A DNA stretch of 64,000 nt from Mesorhizobium sp. Root102 (GTDB lineage: Bacteria > Pseudomonadota > Alphaproteobacteria > Rhizobiales > Rhizobiaceae). The stretch spans positions 51,206 to 115,205 of the forward strand of contig NZ_LMCP01000015.1 in the NCBI RefSeq assembly GCF_001425625.1. The letters are read 5' to 3'. Each line of letters starts with the position of its first letter. The stretch's first letter is position 1. The position numbers and the translations under genes were made by a program. The notes beneath the pieces were generated by a model. That model made no database searches, had not been told where the DNA came from, and worked only from the letters and a program-made list of their open reading frames with translations. Below, piece after piece: positions 30,525-39,095 of the stretch.

Positions 30525-31136
30525 ATGAAACTCTTCGACGGTGGGCGGGCGCCCAACCCAAGGCGGGTCCGCGTTTTCCTGGCCGAGAAAGGCATCGAGG
30601 TTCCACAGGTGCCCATCGACATGGGCGCGCTGGAGCACAGACAACAGGCGGTTAGCTCGCGCAATCCCTTGCAACGCCTTCCGGTGCTGGAACTCGACGA
30701 CGGCACCGTCATCACCGAATCCGTCGCCATCTGCCGCTATTTCGAGGAGCTGCATCCGGAACCCGCTTTGTTCGGGCGCGGCGCGCTCGGCAAGGCGCAG
30801 GTCGAGATGTGGCAGAGACGGATGGAGTTCAATTTGCTCAGTTGTGTCGCGCAGGCCTTTCGCCACATCCATCCGGCCATGAAGGAATGGGAAATCCCGC
30901 AGATCCCCGAATGGGGTGAGGCCAACAAGCCGAAGGCCGTGGAGTTCCTCGGGCTGCTGGACGGCGAACTGGGCAGCCGGAAGTTCATCGCCGGCGACAG
31001 CTATTCGATCGCCGACATCACTGGCCTGATCGCCGTCGACTTCATGAAGCCGGCACGCATCAAGGTGCCGGATGAATGCGCGAATGTGTTGCGCTGGCAT
31101 CAGGCCGTCTCCAGCCGTCCGAGCGCATCAGCCTGA
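30525..31136 (+). CDS. glutathione S-transferase family protein
   Basis: A 203-residue cytosolic GST. The N-terminal thioredoxin-like domain has the glutathione-binding ITESVAICRYFEEL segment; the helical C-domain has the SIADITGLIAVDFMK motif of the GST fold. CGGAGGA upstream of ATG 30525 supports the start. The downstream uracil-DNA glycosylase gene starts two bases after the stop, so the two are probably cotranscribed. The substrate is unknown. Confidence 0.88.
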   Translation: MKLFDGGRAPNPRRVRVFLAEKGIEVPQVPIDMGALEHRQQAVSSRNPLQRLPVLELDDGTVITESVAICRYFEELHPEPALFGRGALGKAQVEMWQRRMEFNLLSCVAQAFRHIHPAMKEWEIPQIPEWGEANKPKAVEFLGLLDGELGSRKFIAGDSYSIADITGLIAVDFMKPARIKVPDECANVLRWHQAVSSRPSASA

Positions 31137-31138
31137 GA

Positions 31139-31756
31139 ATGACTGTCGAACTCGAAAGCTTGACTGCCACGGTCCGCGCTTGCCGCATCTGCGTGGAGAA
31201 CCCGGTCGGCAAGCCGTTGCCGCACGAACCACGCCCGGTGTTGCGACCATCGTCCAGCGCCCGAATCCTGATCGCCAGCCAGGCGCCGGGGACCAAGGTG
31301 CATCTATCGGGTATGCCGTTCACCGATGCCTCCGGCGACCGCCTGCGCAGCTGGCTGGGCGTGACGAGTAGCGAATTCTACGACATCGAAAAGTTCGCCA
31401 TCGTGCCGATGGGCTTCTGTTTTCCCGGCCAGGACGCCAAGGGCGGGGACCTGCCGCCGAGGCGCGAATGCGCGCCGGCCTGGCGCGCGCCCTTGATGGC
31501 CTTGATGCCACGGGTCGACCTGGTGCTGACGATCGGCATCTACGCGCAATCCTGGCACATGGGTGCGGCGCGCCGGCCTTCACTGACGGAAACGGTGATG
31601 GACTGGCGCGCCATCTGGGAGAATTCCGTCGGCCTGAAAGTGCTGCCGCTGCCGCATCCGTCGTGGCGCAACACCGGCTGGCTGAAGAAGAATCCATGGT
31701 TTGAAATGGATTTGCTGCCTTTTCTGCGTTCGGAAATCCGCTATCGCCTTAGTTGA
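31139..31756 (+). CDS. uracil-DNA glycosylase family protein
   Basis: A 205-residue member of the uracil-DNA glycosylase superfamily, starting at ATG 31139 right after the GST stop. It begins with CRIC (C-x2-C), has ILIASQAPGTKVHLSG where family 4 enzymes have G-E-A-P-G, further cysteines in GFCFPGQ and RREC (17 apart), and ends with HPSWRNTGWLKKN, the conserved H-P-S motif. The cysteine spacing suggests a 4Fe-4S cluster. The Ser-Gln in place of Gly-Glu may mark a divergent subgroup with altered specificity. Confidence 0.78.
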   Translation: MTVELESLTATVRACRICVENPVGKPLPHEPRPVLRPSSSARILIASQAPGTKVHLSGMPFTDASGDRLRSWLGVTSSEFYDIEKFAIVPMGFCFPGQDAKGGDLPPRRECAPAWRAPLMALMPRVDLVLTIGIYAQSWHMGAARRPSLTETVMDWRAIWENSVGLKVLPLPHPSWRNTGWLKKNPWFEMDLLPFLRSEIRYRLS

Positions 31757-31817
31757 CCTTTCAGCAAGAAATCACTCGCTTTTTGCCCGATCAGCAGAAT
31801 TTCTTTCTTGTGAAAGG
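31757..31817. promoter_or_regulatory. long inverted repeat upstream of the Lrp-type gene
   Basis: CCTTTCA-G-CAAGAAA (31757-31771) is mirrored by TTTCTTG-TGAAAGG (31804-31817), 14 matching positions with a 32-base loop. It begins at the glycosylase stop and ends 47 bases before the lrp-type start codon. It may be the Lrp autoregulatory site or a transcript end; the sequence alone does not decide. Confidence 0.5.
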
Positions 31818-31864
31818 CCTGGATAAGGCAGAGTATAGGCAATCTATTCCCTTGGGAGCACGAT

Positions 31865-32356
31865 ATGGATCGCCTCGATAGAAAAATTCTCCGTCTCTTG
31901 CAGGAGGACGCGACACTCGCGGTCGCCGATGTCGCCAAAAAAGTCGGGCTGTCGACGACGCCTTGCTGGAGGCGCATCCAGAAGCTCGAGGAAGAGGGCG
32001 TCATCAAGCGGCGCGTTGCCATTCTCGACCATGAAAAGGTCAATGTGCGCGTCACTGTCTTCGTGTCGATCCGTACCAATTCGCACAGCCATGAATGGCT
32101 GCGGCGTTTCTCGGAAGTCATCCAGGAGTTTCCCGAGGTGGTCGAGTTCTACCGCATGAGCGGCGACGTCGACTATCTCCTACGCGTCGTGGTGCCCGAC
32201 ATTGCTGCCTATGACGCCTTCTACAAGCGGCTGATCGCCAAGATCGAAATCCGTGACGTGTCTTCGTCCTTCGCCATGGAGCAGATCAAGTACACCACGG
32301 AAATTCCGCTCGACTACATGGTGCTGGACAAGGAATCGGGTGCCAACGCTGCCTGA
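31865..32356 (+). CDS. Lrp/AsnC-family transcriptional regulator
   Basis: A 163-residue regulator. The N-terminal helix-turn-helix is LDRKILRLLQEDATLAVADVAKKVGLSTTPCWRRIQKLEEEGVI, and the C-terminal RAM ligand-binding domain includes VVEFYRMSGDVDYLLRVVV. Members respond to amino acids. GGGAGCACGAT stands before ATG 31865. The target is not evident; the inverted repeat upstream suggests autoregulation. Confidence 0.93.
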   Translation: MDRLDRKILRLLQEDATLAVADVAKKVGLSTTPCWRRIQKLEEEGVIKRRVAILDHEKVNVRVTVFVSIRTNSHSHEWLRRFSEVIQEFPEVVEFYRMSGDVDYLLRVVVPDIAAYDAFYKRLIAKIEIRDVSSSFAMEQIKYTTEIPLDYMVLDKESGANAA

Positions 32357-32383
32357 GCTTGGCCTTGCACAAGGTTGTCCCGC

Positions 32384-32953
32384 TTAGTTCTTCTTTTTGT
32401 TGAGGAAACTCCAGGGCGAGTTCACCGGCAGCGTAATGGTGTCCGGCACGCTGTCGACGGCGGCCACCTCTGCCTTGCGCACCGTGTAGCCGGATTGGAT
32501 GACGCTGACGCCGTCGAGAATGAACAGCTGGCTCTTCTCCATGTCCGGCTTCAGCGCCCCGGTGACGGCGACCGGCTGGTAGGCTTGCGACATCTTGTAG
32601 GGGTGAGCCGGCGTGACCAGAACGATCTGGTTGGGCGGCGGCGTCGGCATGTGGCTGCAGGCCCCCGTCCACGGCACCAGCAGGAACTGATAGACGAGAT
32701 CACCATCGCGATCGACGGGTAATGCATAGCCGGCCAACTGAATGCTTTTGTCCTGCAGATTGAGGGACAGCGTCTCGCCATGGTCGGGCAATTTTGCCGC
32801 GATCATCGGCAGCCCGACGTTTTCGGCGGCGGATTGCGTGGCCGGGCGCAGATCCTTCCAGAATATGTGCGCGGTCTCGGCCGAGGCATCGGCGGTAGCG
32901 GACACAAACAACGCAGCCGCGAGCACTATGGTTGATCTGATGAGGTTGCTCAT
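32384..32953 (-). CDS. DUF3299-like secreted protein
   Basis: A 189-residue protein, start ATG 32953 (MSNLIRSTIVLAAALF). A signal peptide at 1-26 ends in ADASA. The mature part has the DUF3299 features: HIFWKDLRPA near the start, IQLAGYALPVDRDG, FLLVPWTGACSHMPTPPPNQIV (one conserved Cys-x-His) and the later YQPVAVTGALK. The family is periplasmic and of unknown function. It is convergent with the Lrp gene. Confidence 0.75.
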   Translation of the reverse strand: MSNLIRSTIVLAAALFVSATADASAETAHIFWKDLRPATQSAAENVGLPMIAAKLPDHGETLSLNLQDKSIQLAGYALPVDRDGDLVYQFLLVPWTGACSHMPTPPPNQIVLVTPAHPYKMSQAYQPVAVTGALKPDMEKSQLFILDGVSVIQSGYTVRKAEVAAVDSVPDTITLPVNSPWSFLNKKKN

Positions 32954-33000
32954 TGGCCGCTTCCTTTGGATCTGGAGTAAAGACGCCGCTGCCAATGACG

Positions 33001-33582
33001 TCAACGCTTGAGCCGCATCACATGCCGGCGAGAGCCGGCCATCCCAGTCTCTTGGAACCCACGAGCCGCGAACATGTCGCGAAAGCCCATGAAACTGTAA
33101 CCCGGCGACGCCTGATCGACCGGGTAAGCCTCGATCGTTCTGGCGCCCTTGGCGAAGGCGTGGCCTATCGCCGCGTCGAGCAGCGCCGACGCCAACCCGC
33201 CGCCGCGCAAGGCTCTCGGCACATAAAAGCAAACGATCGACCACACGCCGGTCTCGCTGTCGTCCTGCTGCCGGGAAAGCCGGCGATAGGTCTGGCGCGG
33301 CGCAACCGAGCACCAGCCGACGGTTTTGCCTTCAACCTGGGCGAGGATGCCGACGGGTGTATCGGCCTCGATGAGCGAAATGATGGCCCGTTTCTTTTCG
33401 TCGTTCGGGACATGCTCGCGGCTGGGAAGGTTGCGCCAGGCCATGCACCAGCAATATTTCGGCCCGCCCGGCTGCTCGAACAGGTTTTCGAAATCGGCGC
33501 GTGTCGATCGCGTCACCTCCGAGAAGCGGATTTCCGGTCCGTCAGCTTTTCCTGGCGGCGATCCGCGCGAGCGTCTTGGCAT
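33001..33582 (-). CDS. GNAT-family N-acetyltransferase
   Basis: A 193-residue acyltransferase fold. The acetyl-CoA-binding motif is CFYVPRALRGGGLASALLDAAIGHA (R/Q-x-x-G-x-G/A type), followed by a FMGFRDMFAARGFQE segment. The start at ATG 33582 overlaps the 3' end of the upstream DNA-repair gene by 41 bases; the first 15 residues could be an artefact of too early a start. The substrate is unknown. Confidence 0.8.
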   Translation of the reverse strand: MPRRSRGSPPGKADGPEIRFSEVTRSTRADFENLFEQPGGPKYCWCMAWRNLPSREHVPNDEKKRAIISLIEADTPVGILAQVEGKTVGWCSVAPRQTYRRLSRQQDDSETGVWSIVCFYVPRALRGGGLASALLDAAIGHAFAKGARTIEAYPVDQASPGYSFMGFRDMFAARGFQETGMAGSRRHVMRLKR

Positions 33583-34246
33583 TGGTCAGTTCCCTCACTG
33601 CGTCCTTGCCGATCCAGCGCGCCGTCCTGTCGGTCGACTGCGCCAGTCGTTCGGCGACAGCAAGGGCAGCGCCGTGCATATTTATGGATCGTTTGCCGAT
33701 CGACCGGAGCGCCCAGTTCACGGCTTTCTTCACGAAATTGCGGCTGTCGGTGGCATGCGCTTCGATGATCGGCAGGAAGGCGAGAAAGGTCACGTCCGGC
33801 TCCTTCTTCCGGTGAACGACAGACCAGGCCATCATGGCAAAGGCCGTGCGTCGAACGAATTCCCGCTCGTCGGCCGCGAATTCGGCGATCAGTTCTTTCC
33901 AGGCGTCCGTATCGACAAAGAGGTCCGAGACGCCATCGACGATGTCCCAGGAGTCGAAACTGGCCGCCCATCTTCTTGCATCTTCAGCAGAAAACCGCTG
34001 CGGGTCAGCCGTGACGGAAGCGATGAACTGCGCCTCCATGATATCAGTCGCCCACAGCTCGAAGGCGCGCTCGTGGTTGCGCTTGATCTTCCTGGCAATC
34101 TGTCGCTGCACGCCGTGCGAGACACCGAGCGCGCGGTCGATCTTGATACCGTAACGCACCATGCCGAGGCGGTTCTCCTCCGAGCCGATGGCGCACAAGT
34201 GGGCGACAATTTCCCCGGCACTGGACTGAGGCGAGAGTTCTGCCAC
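33542..34246 (-). CDS. DNA alkylation repair protein (AlkD-like, HEAT repeats)
   Basis: A 234-residue all-helical protein of the DNA-alkylation-repair family, which removes bulky or positively charged alkylated bases. Visible features are MVRYGIKIDRALGVS, LWATDIMEAQFIASV and the DAWKELIAEFAADEREFVRRTAFAMMAW repeat-like helices, then FVKKAVNWALRSIGKRS. It ends inside the GNAT gene and starts nine bases after the stop of the dehydrogenase gene, so all three may be one transcript. Confidence 0.85.
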   Translation of the reverse strand: MAELSPQSSAGEIVAHLCAIGSEENRLGMVRYGIKIDRALGVSHGVQRQIARKIKRNHERAFELWATDIMEAQFIASVTADPQRFSAEDARRWAASFDSWDIVDGVSDLFVDTDAWKELIAEFAADEREFVRRTAFAMMAWSVVHRKKEPDVTFLAFLPIIEAHATDSRNFVKKAVNWALRSIGKRSINMHGAALAVAERLAQSTDRTARWIGKDAVRELTNAKTLARIAARKS

Positions 34247-34255
34247 CGCAGAAAC

Positions 34256-35125
34256 CTATTTTTCGAGACGCGCCAGCAGCGAAGACGTGTCCCAGCGCTT
34301 GCCGCCCATCGCCTGCACATCCTTGTAGAACTGGTCGATAAGTGCGGTCACCGGCAATTTGGCGCCGTTGCGGTCGGCTTCGGCCAGGCAGATGCCAAGG
34401 TCCTTGCGCATCCAGTCGACGGCGAAGCCGAAATCATATTTGCCGGCATTCATCGTCTTGTGGCGGTTCTCCATCTGCCAGGAACCGGCGGCGCCCTTGG
34501 AAATCACCTCGATCACCTTCTCGATGTCGAGCCCGGCCTTCTTGCCAAAATGGATGCCTTCGGCCAGACCCTGCACGAGGCCGGCGATGGTGATCTGATT
34601 GATCATCTTGGTGAGCTGGCCGGCACCGGCCGACCCCATCAGGCCGACCATGCGGGCAAAGGCATCGATGACGGGCCTGGCCCTGTCGAAAGCGTCCTGC
34701 TCGCCGCCGACCATGACGGTCAGCACGCCATTCTCGGCGCCGGCCTGGCCGCCGGAGACCGGCGCGTCGAGAAACGAAAAACCGCCAGCTTGCGCCGCCG
34801 CCGCCAGTTCGCGCGCAACCTCGGCCGAGGCCGTGGTGTTGTCGATGAAGACCGCCCCCTTCTTCATCGATTTGAAGGCGCCTTCCGGACCCGTGGTCAC
34901 CGAACGCAAATCGTCGTCATTGCCGACACAGGAGAAGACAAAGTCCTTGCCCTCGGCGGCCTGCGCCGGTGTCACCGCCACACTGCCGCCATGCTGGCCA
35001 ACCCATTGCTCAGCCTTAGCCTTGGTGCGGTTGTAGACGGTGACGTCGTGGCCGCCCTTGTTCTTCAAGTGCCCGGCCATCGGATAGCCCATCACACCAA
35101 GACCGAGAAATGCAACAGATGCCAT
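34256..35125 (-). CDS. beta-hydroxyacid dehydrogenase (3-hydroxyisobutyrate dehydrogenase family)
   Basis: A 289-residue NAD(P)-dependent oxidoreductase. The Rossmann motif is FLGLGVMGYPMAGHL at residues 5-19, the substrate-binding signature is FLDAPVSGGQAGAENG, and the catalytic lysine is in LTKMINQITIAGLVQGLAE. Candidates are 3-hydroxyisobutyrate dehydrogenase, tartronate semialdehyde reductase or a glyoxylate reductase; the neighbours do not decide. The 214-base gap upstream carries a dispersed repeat. Confidence 0.88.
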   Translation of the reverse strand: MASVAFLGLGVMGYPMAGHLKNKGGHDVTVYNRTKAKAEQWVGQHGGSVAVTPAQAAEGKDFVFSCVGNDDDLRSVTTGPEGAFKSMKKGAVFIDNTTASAEVARELAAAAQAGGFSFLDAPVSGGQAGAENGVLTVMVGGEQDAFDRARPVIDAFARMVGLMGSAGAGQLTKMINQITIAGLVQGLAEGIHFGKKAGLDIEKVIEVISKGAAGSWQMENRHKTMNAGKYDFGFAVDWMRKDLGICLAEADRNGAKLPVTALIDQFYKDVQAMGGKRWDTSSLLARLEK

Positions 35126-35171
35126 GAGCCTAACCTTCAGAATGGAAACGAAATTTGCTGCGAAAGCTCCA

Positions 35172-35220
35172 GAGCAATTCCAGGAAAAGTGTGAAGCGGT
35201 TTTCCATCCGGAATTGCGTC
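35172..35220. repeat. dispersed palindromic repeat, copy A
   Basis: GCAATTCC at the left and GGAATTGC at the right bracket GGAAAAGTGTGAAGCGGTTTTCC. Read on the minus strand the centre is GGAAAACCGCTTCACACTTTTCC, the shared loop sequence of copies B, C, D and E in this window. Confidence 0.7.
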
Positions 35221-35339
35221 AAAACAAGAAGATAGAGCGGTTCGGCGTTTCTATAAATCGACGAACCGTTCTAGGCTCTGCGCTCAATTCGTCAAGACGC
35301 GCATGGCCAGATCGACTGGTGCAGCCGAACTGAAAATGG

Positions 35340-36161
35340 TCAGCGTTTCAGGTGAATGGTGATCCGCCGCTCGATCCATTCGATGCCATGGCGCAAGATC
35401 TCGACCATCACCAGATAGACAAGGGCGACCCAGATATAGGCCTGAATATCGAAGGAGTTGGCGAAGGCGAGCTTTGCATTGCCCATCAGATCATAGACCG
35501 TGATGATGGCGACGATGGCGGACGCCTTGACCATCAGGATCAGTTCGTTGCCGTAGGGCCGCAAGGCGACGATCAAGGCCTGCGGCAGGATGATCTTGCG
35601 CAACGTCTGCAATTTGTGCAGGCCAAGCGAGGCCGCGCCTTCCCATTGTCCTCGTGGCACGCTCTCTATGGCGCCGCGCAGGATCTCGGCCTGGTAGGCG
35701 GCCGTGTTGAGCGCAAAGGCAAAGACACCGCAGTTGAACGCGTCCTTGAAAAAATCCCAGAGGCCAACCGACTGGAGTTCGATGCGGAACGAGCCCAATC
35801 CGTAGTAGACCAGATAGGTCTGGACCAGCAGTGGCGTGCCGCGGAAGAAATAGACGTAGCAATAGGCGAGGCCGGACAGGATCCGGTTGCTGGACATACG
35901 TCCATAGGCAACAGGCACCGACAGCATCGCGCCGAGCACCATCGATATGGAAACCAGCGAGAGCGTTACCCCAAGCCCGCGCAAATAGGCCGGCGCATAT
36001 TTGGCGAAGAACTCGGCGTTCCAGGCAAAATAGAGATAGCTGACGATGCCGAGGCCGAACAAAATCCACAGGCAGACCAGCGCATAACCGACGATACGCC
36101 TGCGCGGCCAGCCGCGCGCCCGTGGCGGGGGCCGTTCGACCATGGTGGCTGTGGCGCTCAT
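35340..36161 (-). CDS. amino-acid ABC transporter permease (HisM/GlnP type)
   Basis: Inner-membrane permease of a polar amino-acid ABC importer, 273 residues. Five or six helices are visible, and the EAA loop that docks the ATPase is EGAASLGLHKLQTLRKIILPQAL. The N-terminus is longer than usual (about 40 residues, Pro/Arg-rich). It overlaps the first permease gene by four bases (36158-36161). No ATP-binding gene follows, which is unusual for this family. Confidence 0.9.
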   Translation of the reverse strand: MSATATMVERPPPRARGWPRRRIVGYALVCLWILFGLGIVSYLYFAWNAEFFAKYAPAYLRGLGVTLSLVSISMVLGAMLSVPVAYGRMSSNRILSGLAYCYVYFFRGTPLLVQTYLVYYGLGSFRIELQSVGLWDFFKDAFNCGVFAFALNTAAYQAEILRGAIESVPRGQWEGAASLGLHKLQTLRKIILPQALIVALRPYGNELILMVKASAIVAIITVYDLMGNAKLAFANSFDIQAYIWVALVYLVMVEILRHGIEWIERRITIHLKR

Positions 36162-36877
36162 CGCTGGGCCTCCCGCCGGCCAAGCGAGCGCAGAATTGCG
36201 CTGGTGGCGAAGGACGACATGACGGCCAGGCCAAGAAAGACCAGGGAGGCAACGCCGAAGAACAGAAAAGCGTGCTTGGTGACGCGGGCGGCGATGCTGG
36301 CATTGCGCAGCGTCTCGGCCAGGCCGACGACCGATACCAGAGACGTGTCCTTGAGCAGGCTGAGCCAGCAGTTCTCCAGGCCGGGAAACGCGATGCGCAG
36401 CAGTTGCGGCACGATCACCTTGCGCATGGTCAGCCAGTTCGAAAGACCGATGGCATAGCCACCCTCATACTGGCCTTTGGGAATGGCGCGGAAAGCGGAA
36501 AGGAAAACCTCGCTGGCATAGGACGAGAAGATCAGCGCAAGCACGATCATGCCGGCAACGAAGCTGTTGACGTCGATGGTGGCGTCCGGCCGGAAATACC
36601 TGACGAGATGCTGCAGCAGGATCGGCATGCCGAAGAAGAACAGGAAAAGCGTCACCAACTCCGGCAGGCCGCGAAAGACCGTGGTGTAGATGTTGGCGGC
36701 AAGGCGCAGCGAAGGTTCTTCGGACTGCTTGGCGAGTGCAATGAAAAAGCCGATCGCCAATCCGATGGGCAGGGTGGCAAGCGCAAGCGCAACGGTGATC
36801 AGTGCGCCATAGGCAATATCGTCAAGCCAGCCTTCGGGTCCCCAACTGAGAAGTGTCCATATGCTCTGGGCTGGCAT
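36158..36877 (-). CDS. amino-acid ABC transporter permease (HisQ type)
   Basis: A 239-residue permease that should pair with the next one. The N-terminal half has AYGALITVALALATLPIGL, and the EAA loop is EGGYAIGLSNWLTMRKVIVPQLLRIA. The gene lies 80 bases after the binding-protein gene, behind a strong hairpin that probably lowers its expression relative to the binding protein. Confidence 0.9.
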   Translation of the reverse strand: MPAQSIWTLLSWGPEGWLDDIAYGALITVALALATLPIGLAIGFFIALAKQSEEPSLRLAANIYTTVFRGLPELVTLFLFFFGMPILLQHLVRYFRPDATIDVNSFVAGMIVLALIFSSYASEVFLSAFRAIPKGQYEGGYAIGLSNWLTMRKVIVPQLLRIAFPGLENCWLSLLKDTSLVSVVGLAETLRNASIAARVTKHAFLFFGVASLVFLGLAVMSSFATSAILRSLGRREAQR

Positions 36878-36913
36878 TGACCGGTCTTATCTCCACGTGT
36901 TCCCGAGACGAAT

Positions 36914-36945
36914 AAAAAGACGGCGGGGAAATTCCCCGCCGTCTT
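36914..36945 (-). terminator. hairpin between binding-protein and permease genes
   Basis: A perfect 14-bp stem (36917-36930 with 36932-36945) with a one-base centre, followed on the minus strand by TTTTTATT. This is an intrinsic terminator or attenuator. Partial readthrough into the permease genes is the usual arrangement in such importers. Confidence 0.85.
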
Positions 36946-36957
36946 GACCCTGGTTTA

Positions 36958-37743
36958 TCAGGACTCGGCGCCGTAGACGTCGAATTTGAAGTACTTGTCG
37001 TTGATTTCCTTGTATTTTCCATTGGCGCGGATGGCGTCGATCGCCGAATTGAGCTTGTTGACCAGGTCGGTCTCGCCCTTGCGCACGGCAATGCCGGCGC
37101 CAGGCCCAAAGATCTCGACCGGTTGCGGCGAAGGCTGGCCGAGAATCTTGCAGCAGGCGCCATCAGGCGAATCCAGAAACTGCTGCAGCACGACGATATC
37201 GTCCTCGATGGCATCGAGGCGACCATTGGCGAGATCTGCCTGCTCCTCGGGGCTGCTCGGATAGCCCTTGACGGTGCTGTCGGTGTAGGTCTTCGAGGCA
37301 TAGTTGAAATGCGTGGTGGTGGTGGCGACGCCGATGGTCTTGCCGGCGAGATCTTCCTTGGTCACGCCCTTCAGCGTGCTGTCCTTGGGCACGGCGATCG
37401 CCGACGGCGTGTTGTAGTATTTGTTCGAGAAGTCGACCTTCTCCTTGCGCTCCGGCGTGATCGACATGGAGGCGACGATGGCGTCGAATTTGCCGGCCTG
37501 GAGGGCGGGAATGATGCCGTCCCAGTCCTGGGCGACGAAGGTGCACTTGACCTTCATCTCATCACAAAGCGCCTTGGCAATGTCGATGTCGAAGCCCACG
37601 AGTTGGCCGTCTGACGTCAAATTGTTGAATGGCGGGTAGGCGCCTTCGGTGCCGATCTTCAGGGTCTTTTCCTGGGCTTGGGCTACGCCGAGCGTCAGCA
37701 GCGCGGCCGATGCGGCAAGCGCGATACGCAGTGAAATACGCAT
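36958..37743 (-). CDS. periplasmic amino-acid-binding protein (HisJ/ArtJ type)
   Basis: Substrate-binding protein of the importer, 261 residues from ATG 37743 (AGAGAGGA upstream). The signal peptide is at 1-22 (ending VAQAQ). The family signature is GFDIDIAKALCDEM, followed by DAIVASMSITPERKEKVDFS. One pair of adjacent cysteines (DGACCK) lies near residue 197. The fold and similarity suggest basic or polar amino acids such as lysine, arginine, ornithine or histidine; the exact ligand is not readable. Confidence 0.92.
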   Translation of the reverse strand: MRISLRIALAASAALLTLGVAQAQEKTLKIGTEGAYPPFNNLTSDGQLVGFDIDIAKALCDEMKVKCTFVAQDWDGIIPALQAGKFDAIVASMSITPERKEKVDFSNKYYNTPSAIAVPKDSTLKGVTKEDLAGKTIGVATTTTHFNYASKTYTDSTVKGYPSSPEEQADLANGRLDAIEDDIVVLQQFLDSPDGACCKILGQPSPQPVEIFGPGAGIAVRKGETDLVNKLNSAIDAIRANGKYKEINDKYFKFDVYGAES

Positions 37744-37900
37744 GATGGTCCTCTCTTTATGATCCCGGCCGTCGTTCCGAACGGCTCTATGGGGCGGTGC
37801 TTTTGACCGCCCGCTGGCGCGATACTCCCACTCTTTCCAAGAAAAAAGCAACTGCAAAACCACAAAAATGGGCAAGGCTATTCTGCCGCTGCGTCAACGC

Positions 37901-38410
37901 TCAAGCAACGAGCCCCGTGGTGCGCTCGATGAAGTCGGCTATCGACTTTGCATCGTCGAGGTCGAACACCGGCAGGTGCTCGCCTTCAACCGCAAAATCG
38001 GCGGCGACGGCGACGATGTTGGGATCACCCGCCGAAAGCGGCGTGCGGTCCTTCGCTTCCAGCCGGCGGGTTTCGACCTTGCTGTGGGTTTCGCGCTTGT
38101 AGCCTTCGACCAGCACCAGATCGCAAGGCGCAAGCCGCGACAGAATAGCCTCCAGCGTCGGCTCATCCTCACCGCGCAACTCATGCATCAAAGCCCAGCG
38201 GTTTCCGGACACGATCGCCACTTCGGTGGCGCCGGCCTGCCGATGGCGGAAGCTGTCGGCGCCCGGCTTGTCGATGTCGAAGTCATGATGGGCGTGTTTC
38301 ACCGTCGACACTTTCCAGCCGCGCCAGACAAGTTCGGTGACCAGTTTTTCGGTCAATGTCGTCTTGCCGGAGTTTTTCCAGCCGGTGATGCCGAAGACGC
38401 GTCTGTTCAT
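37901..38410 (-). CDS. mobB: molybdopterin-guanine dinucleotide biosynthesis protein B
   Basis: A 169-residue GTP-binding adaptor of molybdenum cofactor maturation. The P-loop is GWKNSGKTTLTEKL at about residues 10-23, and DLVLVEGYKRE follows. Its start overlaps the mobA stop by four bases (38407-38410). It acts with MobA to form MGD cofactor. Confidence 0.95.
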   Translation of the reverse strand: MNRRVFGITGWKNSGKTTLTEKLVTELVWRGWKVSTVKHAHHDFDIDKPGADSFRHRQAGATEVAIVSGNRWALMHELRGEDEPTLEAILSRLAPCDLVLVEGYKRETHSKVETRRLEAKDRTPLSAGDPNIVAVAADFAVEGEHLPVFDLDDAKSIADFIERTTGLVA

Positions 38411-39039
38411 GGTTTCATGCTCTGCAACAGACGCTTGGCCCGGACAAGGTCGTCAGGCTCGTTGATGTTGAAGAAAGGATCAATCGGGTGGCCTGCCGAT
38501 TGCAGAATCGGGAATTCGACATCGACAAAACCGTTCCGGTCGATGAAAGCCGACACCCGCCTGTTGTCCTCGTCGACCAGAAAGTGCCGCAAGGCGTCGC
38601 GGCAGTCCATCGGCCAGAGCGCGAAGGTCGGGTGCCGCTTGCCGGCCGAGCAAGCGACGGCAATCGCAGCGGGGCGTTGATCCTTGGCGGCAGCCAGCCG
38701 TTCGACGAGATCCGGCGGCAGGAAGGGCGTGTCGCCGGCAGCGGTGACAATCGCCTTGCAAGCCGTGTTGGCAACAGCCCAGTCCAGGCCAGTCAGGATT
38801 CCGGCAAGCGGCCCGGCAAAGCCGGTCACCGTGTCGGCAAGCACCGACAGGCCAAAGCGCGAGAACCGTGCCGGGTCGCCATTGGCGCTGAGCGCCAGGG
38901 GGGCGATCTGTGGGCTGAGGCGCGAGACGACCTGGTCAAGCACGCAGCCGCTGCCAAGCGGCAACAGGCTCTTGTCGCCGCCGCCCATCCGTCTTGATTG
39001 GCCACCGGCCAGAATGATCCCCGCAATGTCTCGCTTCAT
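38407..39039 (-). CDS. mobA: molybdenum cofactor guanylyltransferase
   Basis: Attaches GMP to molybdopterin, giving the MGD form needed by the DMSO-reductase family. It is 210 residues. The nucleotide-binding start IILAGGQSRRMGGGDKSLLPLG is diagnostic, and VTAAGDTPFLPPDL carries the metal-binding aspartate. Coupled to mobB. Confidence 0.95.
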   Translation of the reverse strand: MKRDIAGIILAGGQSRRMGGGDKSLLPLGSGCVLDQVVSRLSPQIAPLALSANGDPARFSRFGLSVLADTVTGFAGPLAGILTGLDWAVANTACKAIVTAAGDTPFLPPDLVERLAAAKDQRPAAIAVACSAGKRHPTFALWPMDCRDALRHFLVDEDNRRVSAFIDRNGFVDVEFPILQSAGHPIDPFFNINEPDDLVRAKRLLQSMKP

Positions 39040-39095
39040 GCCATGAAGCCTGTACGCCAGCCGCCGGAAATCACAAGAACCTTCAAGTGACCTGG

